Source: Candidatus Coprousia avicola
GTDB taxonomy: Bacteria > Actinomycetota > Coriobacteriia > Coriobacteriales > Coriobacteriaceae
Assembly: GCA_018715125.1 (NCBI GenBank)
Contig: DVMF01000059.1
Location: forward strand, 1-39,181
Direction of reading: 5' to 3'
Length of the DNA stretch: 39,181 nucleotides
Position 1 is the first letter of the stretch, and each line of letters starts with the position of its first letter. The notes beneath the pieces were generated by a model that saw only the letters and a program-made list of their open reading frames with translations, had not been told where the DNA came from and searched no databases. Position numbers and translations under genes: made by a program. Below, one piece after another: positions 8,525-15,230 of this stretch.

Positions 8525-9382
8525 CTATCTTCCTTCCCCTTCGAGGTATTCGATCGTTTCAGATGCCTCGGCCGCGGCAGAGCGGAGGCGCCGCACCTCA
8601 TCGGAATCGAGCAGCCGCCAGGAGCCGCAGGCGAGCTCGCCCAGCGAGAGGTCCCCCATGCGATCGCGGTGCAACGCGAGGACCGGATGGTGCAGCGCGC
8701 CGAACATGCGCTTCACCTGGTTCTTGCGCCCCTCGCGCAGCGTGATCTCCACCGGGGTCGCAGAGCCCAGCAGGAGGTGCTCGCGGAGCTCCGGCCAAAG
8801 GTGCGCGGCTGCGGCAGCGTCCCAGAGTGCGGCGGGTGCGGGCTGGCAAGGACCGTCGTCGAGCGTGATGCCCCGGCGAAGCGGCTCCAGCTCCTCGTCG
8901 GCCATGGTGCCGTCGACGACGGCGACATAGTGCTTCGGCACATGATGGGCGGGGTGCAGCAACAGGTTGCCCAAGTCCCCGTCCGTCGTGAACAGCAAGA
9001 GGCCCGTCGTGTCCTTATCGAGGCGCCCGACGGGAAAGAGCCCGGGATAGCGGTCCCCCGGAACTAGGGACGCCACGCACGGTCGGCCCTGAGGGTCCGC
9101 CATCGTCGTGAGGTAGCCGGCAGGCTTGTGGAGCATGAGGTACACCGCGCCCTGGCTCAGGGTGACTGCGACCCCGTCGACGGCGACGCGGTCCCGGTCG
9201 ACGTCGACCTTGGTGCCGAGCTCGGTCACGATACGGCCGTTCACAGAAACGCGGCCGGCGGTCATGAGCGCCTCGGAGCCGCGCCTGCTCGCCACGCCCG
9301 CACGGGCGAGAAAGCGCTGCACGCGCATGGTATGCGGATACCCGGTCGTCTCCTGCGGGCTGTCAGGCCGCCCCTCAATCAT
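8525..9382 (-). CDS. rluB: rRNA pseudouridine synthase, RsuA/RluB family
   Basis: This enzyme isomerises a uridine in rRNA. The S4 RNA-binding domain comes first (QRFLARAGVASRRGSEALM), followed by the catalytic domain with the family motif PVGRLDKDTTGLLLFTTDG, which contains the catalytic aspartate, and the late motif LREGRKNQVKRM. Two starts are possible. ATG at 9382 has GAGGA five bases upstream and overlaps the scpB stop by 8 bp, giving 285 residues. ATG at 9328 starts right at the S4 domain and gives 267 residues but has no close Shine-Dalgarno. I prefer 9382. The gene between scpB and cmk is a common Gram-positive arrangement, and RluB is the usual assignment there. The exact target uridine is not shown by sequence. 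Confidence 0.9.
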   Translation of the reverse strand: MIEGRPDSPQETTGYPHTMRVQRFLARAGVASRRGSEALMTAGRVSVNGRIVTELGTKVDVDRDRVAVDGVAVTLSQGAVYLMLHKPAGYLTTMADPQGRPCVASLVPGDRYPGLFPVGRLDKDTTGLLLFTTDGDLGNLLLHPAHHVPKHYVAVVDGTMADEELEPLRRGITLDDGPCQPAPAALWDAAAAAHLWPELREHLLLGSATPVEITLREGRKNQVKRMFGALHHPVLALHRDRMGDLSLGELACGSWRLLDSDEVRRLRSAAAEASETIEYLEGEGR

Positions 9383-10088
9383 CGAATTCCTCATCGGTCG
9401 CGTTGCCCACGAGCATGAGGTCGTCATCATCGTCGCCGTCGTACCCGTCGATGAGCTCGCGCTCCTCGGCCAGGTCCTCGTCCGCCTCCTCGAGCGTGGA
9501 CTGGATGCTGCGACCGGAGAGCCGCTCGCGGATATACTGGCGCGACTGCTCATCCGGCGCGAACTGCTCGAGGTCGGGCAGATCCTTTAGGGAACGCAGG
9601 CCGAACTTCTCGAGGAAGGCGTTGGTCGTGCCGTACAGGATGGCCTGTCCGCGCTCCGGGTCGCGTCCGAGCTCGCGCACCAGCCCCTTGTCTACCAGAG
9701 ACGAGATGACGCCGTCCGAGTTCACCCCGCGTATGCCGCGGACCTGCTCGCGCGTGGCGGGCTGATGGTACGCGATGACGGCGAGCGCCTCGAGCGCCGC
9801 CTGGCTGAGCTTCTGGGTGTCCCACGACAGGACGAACGACTCCACCTGCTCGTGGAAGGCCGGATGGGTGAACAGGCGCCACCCGCCGGCGACCTCGCGC
9901 AGCTGGAAGCCGCGGTTCGCCTCCTCGTACTCGACCTTGAGCTCGGCCAAGAGCGACGCCGCCTCACCGGGGGCGATGTCGAGCGCCTGAGCGAGCGCGC
10001 TGGCGCTCACCGGGTCGCTCGACACCAGGAGCAGCGCCTCGAGCGCCGCTTTGGGCGAGAGCGGGTTCAACTTCTCCAGTTCTTCCAT
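9375..10088 (-). CDS. scpB: Segregation and condensation protein B
   Basis: ScpB is the winged-helix kleisin partner (Kite protein) of the bacterial SMC complex that compacts chromosomes. The 237-residue protein opens with SPKAALEALLLVSSDPVS, a typical ScpB start, and includes LSQAALEALAVIAYHQPATR and VRGIRGVNSDGVISSLVDKGLV, the second winged helix. The C-terminus is a strongly acidic tail (many Asp and Glu, about 200-237) that is not conserved. It lies 42 bp after scpA and overlaps the start of the pseudouridine synthase gene, so ScpA and ScpB are likely made together. Confidence 0.95.
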   Translation of the reverse strand: MEELEKLNPLSPKAALEALLLVSSDPVSASALAQALDIAPGEAASLLAELKVEYEEANRGFQLREVAGGWRLFTHPAFHEQVESFVLSWDTQKLSQAALEALAVIAYHQPATREQVRGIRGVNSDGVISSLVDKGLVRELGRDPERGQAILYGTTNAFLEKFGLRSLKDLPDLEQFAPDEQSRQYIRERLSGRSIQSTLEEADEDLAEERELIDGYDGDDDDDLMLVGNATDEEFDD

Positions 10089-10130
10089 CTTCTGTATCTA
10101 ACCAATCCCTTCGCGCCCGGGGCGCATCGG

Positions 10131-10931
10131 CTATTCCTCTACGGTGAGCGCCTCGCCCGGATGGTACTCGGGGGCGCCGGGCACGCGCTCGATCATGATC
10201 TCGCCAAAGTTCTCCTCTTGGGTGAGCAGGAGCGCGCCGCGCTTCGCGAGCTCGAGTATCGCCAGAAAGGTCGAGACGAGCTGGTCGGTTGTCTCCGCCC
10301 CGGCGATGAGGTCGCTGAAGGTGCAGGAGCCCTTAGCGGCGGTGAGGCGGTCTACCGAGGCGACGGTGAGCTCCAGCGGCACGCGATGCGGGGCGACGTG
10401 CTCGGCCTCAAGAAGAAACGTCTCGCGCCGGCTGTCGAGGTCCGCGCATATGACGGCGAGGCCGCGAAGGGTGATGCCGGCAAGGTAGTCGGGCATGAGG
10501 TTCAGAAAAGCAGGGTCCGGCCCGGCGACGCGCGGATGCATGCGGCTCTCCGCCTCCATGCGCGCCCCGAGCGCCGATGCGGCGCCCTTGAACTGCTTAT
10601 ACGCGATGAGGCGTTGGATGAGCACCTCGCGCAGGGCGTCGGCGTCGAGACCTGCCAGCTCGTCGTCCTCCTCGAGATCGTCACCGGAGGGGCGACTCGC
10701 CTCCTCGGGAACGAGCGATGCTGCCTTGATATCGAGCAGGGTCGCCGCGACGAGCAGGAAATCGCTCGCAACGTCGAGGTCGACGTCGGTCATGCGGTCG
10801 ACCTCGGCGAGATACTGCTCGGCGACCTCGGCGATGGATATCGCACCGATATCGACCTTCTGACGGCTGACGAGCTGGAGCAGAAGGTCGAAGGGGCCGG
10901 TATAGCCCGCTGTGCTCACGCGATAGGACAT
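10131..10931 (-). CDS. scpA: Segregation and condensation protein A
   Basis: ScpA is the kleisin that bridges the two SMC heads in the chromosome condensation complex. The 266-residue protein shows the N-terminal family signature YTGPFDLLLQLVSRQKVDI, a second conserved block SDFLLVAATLLDIKAASL, an acidic mid-region, and a C-terminal winged helix (FLAILELAKRGALLLTQEENFGEI in part). ATG at 10931 has an AAAGGAGGGG Shine-Dalgarno. The gene is between an M50 protease gene and scpB, as in many Firmicutes and Coriobacteria. Confidence 0.95.
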   Translation of the reverse strand: MSYRVSTAGYTGPFDLLLQLVSRQKVDIGAISIAEVAEQYLAEVDRMTDVDLDVASDFLLVAATLLDIKAASLVPEEASRPSGDDLEEDDELAGLDADALREVLIQRLIAYKQFKGAASALGARMEAESRMHPRVAGPDPAFLNLMPDYLAGITLRGLAVICADLDSRRETFLLEAEHVAPHRVPLELTVASVDRLTAAKGSCTFSDLIAGAETTDQLVSTFLAILELAKRGALLLTQEENFGEIMIERVPGAPEYHPGEALTVEE

Positions 10932-10985
10932 GCCGCTCCCCTCCTTTACCCTCGATGCCCCCGTTGAGGCGCAGGTTCTCCCATT

Positions 10986-11666
10986 CTAGCCCAACGCAAG
11001 CCCGGTCAGAAGGTCGAAGAGCGGGTAGACGGTGAAGTTGAAGTAGATGCCCACGAGGTCGATGCGCAGGACCTGAGGTACCAGATAGAGCACGATGATG
11101 AGGATCGGCATCGCATAGCGCTGGATCTGATAGTACGTATCGAGCGAGCGGCCCGAGAGGAAGGGGACGATGAGCGACGACCCGTCGAGGGGCGGCAGCG
11201 GTATGAGGTTGAAAAAGGCGAGTGACAGGTTGCAGAGGACGGCGAGCTGCAAGAACGTGGCCGCCGCGTAGAGCGCCTGCGCGGTGCCGGGGGTAAAGGA
11301 CAGGCCCGCAACGCCGTGGAGCAGCAAGGCGAACGCTGCCGCAAGGATGATGTTCGATACGGGCCCGGCAAGCGATACGATGACCTCATCCCGTTTGGGG
11401 TGCTTGAGGTTGCCCAGGTACACGGGTACGGGCTTGGCGAAGGCGAATACGGGCCCGCCGAGCACGATCATGATGAGCGGCAGGAGCACGGTGCCGAAAG
11501 GATCGATATGCGCGAGGGGGTTGAGCGAGACGCGCCCCCGTGAGCGCGCGGTCTTGTCGCCGAGCGCCCAGGCAGCGAGGGCGTGGGCGCTCTCGTGCAC
11601 GCAGAGTCCCACGATGACCGCCAGAGCCTGCATAAGGAGGTAGAGGATATAGGAGAAGTCCAGCAT
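10986..11666 (-). CDS. Minimal site-2 protease family membrane metallopeptidase (M50)
   Basis: This is a 226-residue intramembrane zinc protease without a PDZ domain. The zinc site is HESAH (24-28) in the first hydrophobic segment, and the third ligand is Asp161 in NLIPLPPLDGSS. Four to five other hydrophobic stretches span the rest. I choose ATG at 11666 because AGGGAG sits at normal spacing; the GTG at 11672 would be too close to it. Homologues beside scpA are common in Gram-positive bacteria; their substrate is generally unknown. A second, larger M50 protease (RseP-like) is at 18063-19430. Confidence 0.9.
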   Translation of the reverse strand: MLDFSYILYLLMQALAVIVGLCVHESAHALAAWALGDKTARSRGRVSLNPLAHIDPFGTVLLPLIMIVLGGPVFAFAKPVPVYLGNLKHPKRDEVIVSLAGPVSNIILAAAFALLLHGVAGLSFTPGTAQALYAAATFLQLAVLCNLSLAFFNLIPLPPLDGSSLIVPFLSGRSLDTYYQIQRYAMPILIIVLYLVPQVLRIDLVGIYFNFTVYPLFDLLTGLALG

Positions 11667-11675
11667 GCTCACTCC

Positions 11676-11975
11676 CTAGTGCCTGAGCGCATCGGCGATG
11701 CGCAGCAAGACGTAATCCGCAAGGAAGAAGACGAGGGCGACGATAACGAAATCGAGGCGGAACACGCCGCCGAACGGAGTGGCCACAAGGCCCCATCCGG
11801 CAATGACGGCGGGCAGTACCCGAGCGATGTCGAGCACGAGGTTCACGATGCCGAGACGCGTGGCCATGCCGGAGAACGAGAGCGCGATCGTCAGGGCGAT
11901 GAGCCCGATGGCGCACAGCCTGAGCCCCCAGGCGAGAAGGGTGCAGGCGAGCGCGGCCGCTTTACGCCCCGACAT
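11676..11975 (-). CDS. Small hydrophobic membrane protein, function unknown
   Basis: I do not recognise this 99-residue protein. It has three clear hydrophobic stretches (about 7-32, 38-66 and 73-92), with a basic N-terminus (SGRK) and a C-terminal RIADALRH, so it is probably an inner-membrane protein. Support that it is real: ATG at 11975 is preceded by AGGAG at 7 bp, it overlaps the 3' end of the ABC-F gene by 14 bp, and its stop lies 9 bp before the M50 protease start. No catalytic or metal-binding motif is visible. Its position right before the protease could mean a partner or substrate, but nothing in the sequence proves it. Confidence 0.65.
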   Translation of the reverse strand: MSGRKAAALACTLLAWGLRLCAIGLIALTIALSFSGMATRLGIVNLVLDIARVLPAVIAGWGLVATPFGGVFRLDFVIVALVFFLADYVLLRIADALRH

Positions 11976-13998
11976 GAGAGGTCTCCTCTTCGATCTCGGT
12001 CGAGAGCTCGAGCCACTCGTCCTCGGCGGCGGCGATGCGCTTCTTGAGATCGTTGTATTCGGAGAGCGCGGCGGCGAAGCGGTCCTGATCTGCGTACAGC
12101 TCCTCGGAGGCCATGAGCGCCATAAGCTCGTCGTAGCGCGCCCGGTCTCGCTCGAGCTCCCGGTCGAGTTTTGCCAGACGGTCGCGCTTCGGCTTCAGGC
12201 GCTTGTTGAGGGCGGCGCGCGCCTCGGCCTCGGCCCGGCGCTGCTCGCGTGACTTATGGCCCTCGCGCGCGGGCTCCCCACATTCCTCGGTGCGATGCAC
12301 GCGCGGTACGCGCCGGGCAGGCGAGGCCGCCCGGGGCTCAGGGGTCGAGGCTGCCGCTTCTTCTGCCGCTGCCGCGCGCTGCGCCAAATCCTCGCGCTTG
12401 TAGAGGTAGTACTCGTAATCACCGTCGATCACCGTCATCTTACCGTCGCGGATGTCGATGACGCGATTCGCCACAGCGCGCACGAGATGCTCGTCATGGC
12501 TGATGAGCACGATAGTGCCCGGGAAGTTCTTGAGCGCGCTCTCGAGCATATCGACCGAGTCGATGTCGAGGTGGTTCGTGGGCTCGTCGAGGCAGAGCAG
12601 CGCCTCGGGCGCCACGAGCATCTTGGCGAGCGCGAGTCGCGCCTTCTCACCGCCCGAGAGCACCCCGACGCGCTTGTCGACGTCCTCGCCCGAAAAGAGA
12701 AAGGCGCCGAGAAGGCTCCGCTGCTGCGGCACGGTCCACGTCGGAGCGACAGAATCGATCTCCTGCAGCACGGTGTTGGCCTCTTTGAGACCTTCCAGCT
12801 GATGCTGGGCGTAATAGGCGACGCCGACGTTGACGCCCAGCTCGCGCGTACCCGCCGTCGCCGGCTCGATGCCAGCGAGGATCTTCATCAGCGTCGATTT
12901 GCCGGCGCCGTTGGGTCCGACGAGCGCCACATGGTCGCCGCGGTACAGCGTGAGGTCGATCCCGTCGTAGATCTTCTTGTCGTCATAGGATTTGGAGACG
13001 TCTGAAAGCTTCACCACCATATCGCCGGAACGGGGCGGATCGGGAAACTTGAAATCGACGTGCTTGTGTCCCTCGGGAAGGATCACGAGCTCGCTCTTGA
13101 TCTGCTCGATGCGCCGTATGCGCTCCTGTGCCTGGGCAGCCTTGGTCGGCTTGTAGCGAAACTTATCGACGAAGACCTGCATATGCGCAATCTCGCGCTC
13201 CTGGGCGGCGCGCTTGGCGCGCATCTGCTCCAGGTTGTCCTCGCGCTGCTTGAGATAGGCGCTGTAGTTGCCGGTGTAGGTGGTGATGCGGCGGTTCTCG
13301 ATGGCGGCGACATGGTCCACGCAGGCGTCCATGAACGCACGGTCATGGGAGACGATCAGCACGGCGCCCTCGTAGGAGGCGATGAAGCCGCGAAGCCATT
13401 GAACGCTCTCGAGATCGAGGTGGTTCGTGGGCTCGTCGAGGAGCAGCACATCGGGATGACGGAGAAAGAGCTTGGCGAGCGCGATGCGCATCTGCCAACC
13501 GCCGGAGAACTCGGCGCAGGGCTTGTCGAAATCAGCGACCGGGAACCCCAGGCCGGCGAGAATCTGACGCGCGTTGCTCTCGAGCTCGTAGCCTCCTAGG
13601 CGCTCGAAGCGGTCCTGAACGTGTCCGTACTCGTCTAGGAGCTGCTGGGGCACCTCGCCTGACTCCCCCGCCTCGGCGATGCGGAGTTGGAGCTCCTCGG
13701 CACGCTCGCCGAGCTGTCTGATCTCCTGCGCAGATGCGACCACCTCATCGATGACGGCAACATCGGAGGCGAGCTTCGTCTCCTGCTCAAGATAACCGAC
13801 GTTCACGCCCTTGGCGAAGGTGATCGCGCCGGCATCGGGGGCATCGATGCCCATGATGATCTTAAGCAGGGTCGTCTTGCCCGCGCCGTTTGGTCCCACC
13901 AGGGCGAAACGGTCCCGGGGATTCACCTGAAAGGAGGCGCCGGAGAACAGCACGCGGCTGCCGAAGCTCTTCTCGACCTTGTCCACATTCAGAATCAT
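11962..13998 (-). CDS. ABC-F family ATPase (ribosome-associated)
   Basis: This 678-residue soluble protein has two ABC ATPase domains and no membrane segment, the hallmark of ABC-F factors that act on the ribosomal E/P site. Domain 1: Walker [10 protein letters not shown] (about 35-43), [12 protein letters not shown], then [14 protein letters not shown]. The interdomain linker has a Lys/Arg/Gln-rich coiled helix ([19 protein letters not shown]). Domain 2: [37 protein letters not shown] Pro/Ala-rich spacer and a charged C-terminal coiled coil (about 575-675) resemble Uup/YdiF types. ATG at 13998 is the first gene after the tRNA-Val terminator. Whether it acts in translation quality control or antibiotic protection cannot be told. 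Confidence 0.93.
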   Translation of the reverse strand: MILNVDKVEKSFGSRVLFSGASFQVNPRDRFALVGPNGAGKTTLLKIIMGIDAPDAGAITFAKGVNVGYLEQETKLASDVAVIDEVVASAQEIRQLGERAEELQLRIAEAGESGEVPQQLLDEYGHVQDRFERLGGYELESNARQILAGLGFPVADFDKPCAEFSGGWQMRIALAKLFLRHPDVLLLDEPTNHLDLESVQWLRGFIASYEGAVLIVSHDRAFMDACVDHVAAIENRRITTYTGNYSAYLKQREDNLEQMRAKRAAQEREIAHMQVFVDKFRYKPTKAAQAQERIRRIEQIKSELVILPEGHKHVDFKFPDPPRSGDMVVKLSDVSKSYDDKKIYDGIDLTLYRGDHVALVGPNGAGKSTLMKILAGIEPATAGTRELGVNVGVAYYAQHQLEGLKEANTVLQEIDSVAPTWTVPQQRSLLGAFLFSGEDVDKRVGVLSGGEKARLALAKMLVAPEALLCLDEPTNHLDIDSVDMLESALKNFPGTIVLISHDEHLVRAVANRVIDIRDGKMTVIDGDYEYYLYKREDLAQRAAAAEEAAASTPEPRAASPARRVPRVHRTEECGEPAREGHKSREQRRAEAEARAALNKRLKPKRDRLAKLDRELERDRARYDELMALMASEELYADQDRFAAALSEYNDLKKRIAAAEDEWLELSTEIEEETSHVGA

Positions 13999-14021
13999 CG
14001 TGCGCCATCCCTCGGTGCGGT

Positions 14022-14039
14022 CCGTTGCGCGGGCAACGG
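14022..14039 (-). promoter_or_regulatory. Leader hairpin upstream of the ABC-F gene
   Basis: A perfect 7-bp inverted repeat (CCGTTGC and GCAACGG, loop of 4) lies 23 bases upstream of the ABC-F start codon, between it and the tRNA-Val terminator. It would form an RNA hairpin in the 5' leader. A convincing promoter is not visible in the remaining 56 bases, so the leader may arise by readthrough from the tRNA. Confidence 0.45.
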
Positions 14040-14054
14040 TTGTGTCTTCCTAGC

Positions 14055-14082
14055 AAAAGGGCTGGGGAGAAATCCCCGGCCC
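14055..14082 (-). terminator. Intrinsic terminator after tRNA-Val
   Basis: On the minus strand GGGC-C-GGGGA pairs with TCCCC-A-GCCC (nine pairs, one C/A mismatch, loop TTTC) and is followed by TTTT. It lies 11 bases after the encoded CCA of the tRNA-Val gene. Confidence 0.8.
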
Positions 14083-14093
14083 CGAACAGGTGA

Positions 14094-14168
14094 TGGTGGG
14101 CGTTACAAGATTTGAACTTGTGACCCCTTCCGTGTGAAGGAAGTGCTCTACCCCTGAGCCAAACGCCC
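14094..14168 (-). tRNA. tRNA-Val (anticodon CAC), CCA encoded
   Basis: The minus strand folds as a full cloverleaf. The acceptor GGGCGTT pairs perfectly with AACGCCC, followed by discriminator A and genomic CCA. The anticodon stem is CTTCC/GGAAG with loop TTCACAC, giving anticodon CAC, which reads GTG (valine). The T arm is ACAAG/CTTGT with TTCAAAT. The promoter is at 14190-14218 and the terminator at 14055-14082, so it appears monocistronic. Confidence 0.96.
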
Positions 14169-14189
14169 CTGTGCTTTTCAGCGATAGCT

Positions 14190-14218
14190 ACTATAGCATG
14201 GACGTCCATGTGCGCCAA
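14190..14218 (-). promoter_or_regulatory. Promoter of tRNA-Val with palindromic spacer
   Basis: On the minus strand TTGGCG (14213-14218) and TATAGT (14190-14195) are separated by exactly 17 bases, 22 bases ahead of the tRNA 5' end. The spacer contains a perfect 14-bp palindrome, CATGGACGTCCATG (14197-14210), which would place a dimeric DNA-binding protein directly between the two elements. Operator function is inference. Confidence 0.75.
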
Positions 14219-14351
14219 CCCCCAATTTCAAATCTCTCCACAAGTCCGCTATCCGACGGAGCCCGGCAAGGGCATCTCGCGGCACATAGAGCCGATGGGG
14301 TCCGTCTCCGTCTCCCCTATCGTCGCATCGCAACTTTTTTCGAAATGCCGC
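14219..14351. other. Spacer between divergent tRNA promoters
   Basis: This stretch of 133 bp separates the minus-strand tRNA-Val promoter from the plus-strand tRNA-Ala promoter. I see no gene in it. A run of T (14335-14340) just upstream of the tRNA-Ala -35 could act as an UP-like element, and a similar AACTTTTT occurs upstream of the other tRNA-Ala copy. Confidence 0.5.
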
Positions 14352-14380
14352 TTGCAATGTCGTGCGCAATTTCGTATAGT
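14352..14380 (+). promoter_or_regulatory. Promoter of plus-strand tRNA-Ala
   Basis: TTGCAA (14352-14357), 17-bp spacer, TATAGT (14375-14380), 14 bases before the tRNA 5' end. The same two hexamers with the same spacing precede the inverted second copy. Confidence 0.8.
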
Positions 14381-14394
14381 CTTCTCCGTTGCTT

Positions 14395-14470
14395 GGGGGC
14401 GTAGCTCAGCTGGGAGAGCGCTTGACTGGCAGTCAAGAGGTCAGGGGTTCGATCCCCCTCGTCTCCACCA
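14395..14470 (+). tRNA. tRNA-Ala (anticodon GGC), copy 1, CCA encoded
   Basis: This is a complete cloverleaf. Acceptor GGGGGCG pairs with CGTCTCC including the G3-U70 wobble pair that defines alanine tRNAs. Anticodon stem CTTGA/TCAAG has loop CTGGCAG (anticodon GGC, reads GCC). Discriminator A is followed by genomic CCA (14468-14470). Its 73-base body is identical to the minus-strand copy at 15077-15149. It is the only gene on the plus strand apart from dinB, and it has its own promoter and terminator. Confidence 0.97.
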
Positions 14471-14481
14471 TCGACTTTTCT

Positions 14482-14505
14482 GACCCTGCTAAGGCGGGGT
14501 CTTTT
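14482..14505 (+). terminator. Intrinsic terminator of tRNA-Ala copy 1
   Basis: GACCCTGC and GCGGGGTC form an 8-bp stem (one G-U) with loop TAAG and a TTTT tail, 11 bases after the CCA end. Stem and tail closely match the minus-strand terminator at 14918-14940. Confidence 0.85.
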
Positions 14506-14917
14506 CATATTCATTCATGGTATAGCGCGCATGCGCATCGGCCAAATATACCGGTCGAATACACGTTCCGGCCCTCTTCTGAGAGAGCCGGAACGACAGT
14601 GACTCAACGATTGCTTGGATGAAGGCGCCATGAGCCCCCATGCCCGCGCAGGCGGCGCAACGCGAGGGCACCTATGACGACCTCGAATAAGCCCGTAAGG
14701 GCCGCGATCCCCTCACGTCGCATCCTTCCCTCGCCAAAGTGCATACAAGTCGAGCCACATTGCAAAAGCATATCCGCTGAACCCTGCTGCATAGTACCGT
14801 ATTGCCATGTTCCTGAACATGGTGCGTGCCACCGATGACCCGAGACGGGCCGTTCACGCCCTTGCGGAGCGGGCAGCGATGGCTGCGCAGCACCTCGTCG
14901 GGAATTCACGCCATATG
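14506..14917. other. 410-bp intergenic region with strong inverted repeats, no clear gene
   Basis: No convincing gene is visible: short open frames exist on both strands but none has a good ribosome-binding site or a recognisable product. Three structured elements stand out: a 10-bp palindrome GCGCATGCGC near 14527-14536; a long hairpin at 14565-14594 (8-bp arms GTTCCGGC/GCCGGAAC plus an inner CTCT/AGAG); and an 8-bp inverted repeat CCATGTTC/GAACATGG at 14805-14822 with a 2-bp gap. A decayed gene, a small RNA or a binding site are all possible. Confidence 0.5.
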
Positions 14918-14940
14918 AAAAGACCCCGCACGGCGGGGTC
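14918..14940 (-). terminator. Intrinsic terminator of the minus-strand tRNA unit
   Basis: On the minus strand GACCCCGC and GCGGGGTC form a perfect 8-bp stem with a 3-base loop, followed by TTTT. It lies 13 bases after the CAU tRNA. The preceding ACTTTTC and following TTTTCATAT are shared with the terminator at 14482-14505. Confidence 0.85.
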
Positions 14941-14953
14941 TGAAAAGTGCGGG

Positions 14954-15026
14954 TGGGCCCAGCAGGATTCGAACCTGCAACCCAGGGATTATGAGTCCCC
15001 TGCGCTAACCGTTGCGCCATGAGCCC
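14954..15026 (-). tRNA. tRNA with CAU anticodon, probably tRNA-Ile2 (or elongator Met)
   Basis: Full cloverleaf: acceptor GGGCTCA/TGGGCCC, D arm GCGC/GCGC, anticodon stem GGGGA/TCCCT with loop CTCATAA (anticodon CAT), T arm GCAGG/CCTGC, discriminator A. No CCA is encoded. It is not the initiator, because position 1-72 is a normal G-C pair. The C4-G69 pair and G3-C70 fit a lysidine-modified tRNA-Ile2 better than elongator tRNA-Met, but sequence alone leaves this open. It has no promoter of its own; only a hairpin (15033-15063) separates it from tRNA-Ala copy 2, so it depends on readthrough or processing. Confidence 0.85.
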
Positions 15027-15032
15027 GATAGC

Positions 15033-15063
15033 AAAGCGGCCTCTGAGTTTACCCAGAGGCCGC
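15033..15063 (-). terminator. Terminator-like hairpin between two tRNAs
   Basis: On the minus strand GCGGCCTCTG and CAGAGGCCGC form a perfect 10-bp stem with an 8-base loop, followed by only three T. It lies between tRNA-Ala copy 2 and the CAU tRNA. The short T tract suggests partial termination or an RNA-processing hairpin, since the CAU tRNA needs transcription through it. Confidence 0.6.
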
Positions 15064-15076
15064 GAGTTCACTTGGG

Positions 15077-15149
15077 TGGAGACGAGGGGGATCGAACCCC
15101 TGACCTCTTGACTGCCAGTCAAGCGCTCTCCCAGCTGAGCTACGCCCCC
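15077..15149 (-). tRNA. tRNA-Ala (anticodon GGC), copy 2
   Basis: The 73-base body is identical to the plus-strand copy at 14395-14467, including G3-U70 and the GGC anticodon. Unlike copy 1 the discriminator A is followed by CCC instead of CCA, so the 3' end must be completed by the CCA-adding enzyme. It is the first gene of a short unit: promoter, tRNA-Ala, hairpin, CAU tRNA, terminator. Confidence 0.97.
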
Positions 15150-15165
15150 AAGCGGTGCGGGAAAT

Positions 15166-15194
15166 ACTATACGGAAACTGCCGATGCGTTGCAA
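15166..15194 (-). promoter_or_regulatory. Promoter of tRNA-Ala copy 2 and the CAU tRNA
   Basis: On the minus strand TTGCAA (15189-15194), 17-bp spacer and TATAGT (15166-15171), 16 bases ahead of the tRNA. The -35 is partly inside the right arm of a perfect inverted repeat (15192-15222) that ends near the proS stop. Confidence 0.8.
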
Positions 15195-15222
15195 GCGAAA
15201 ACGGGCAAAAAGTTTTCGCTTG
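15192..15222 (-). repeat. Perfect 11-bp inverted repeat between proS and tRNA promoter
   Basis: CAAGCGAAAAC and GTTTTCGCTTG are separated by 9 bases (T-rich on the minus strand). It begins 8 bases after the proS stop and its inner end overlaps the first half of the tRNA -35 hexamer. It could be the proS operon terminator, although no T tract follows the stem, or a protein-binding site controlling the tRNA promoter. Confidence 0.6.
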
Positions 15223-15230
15223 TGAAGATA

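Noticed and set aside
14604..14741. Possible short minus-strand protein or gene remnant with a hydrophobic stretch
   Set aside because: About 46 residues with a weak start and no ribosome-binding site; composition can arise by chance, so it is kept only as part of the unexplained intergenic region.
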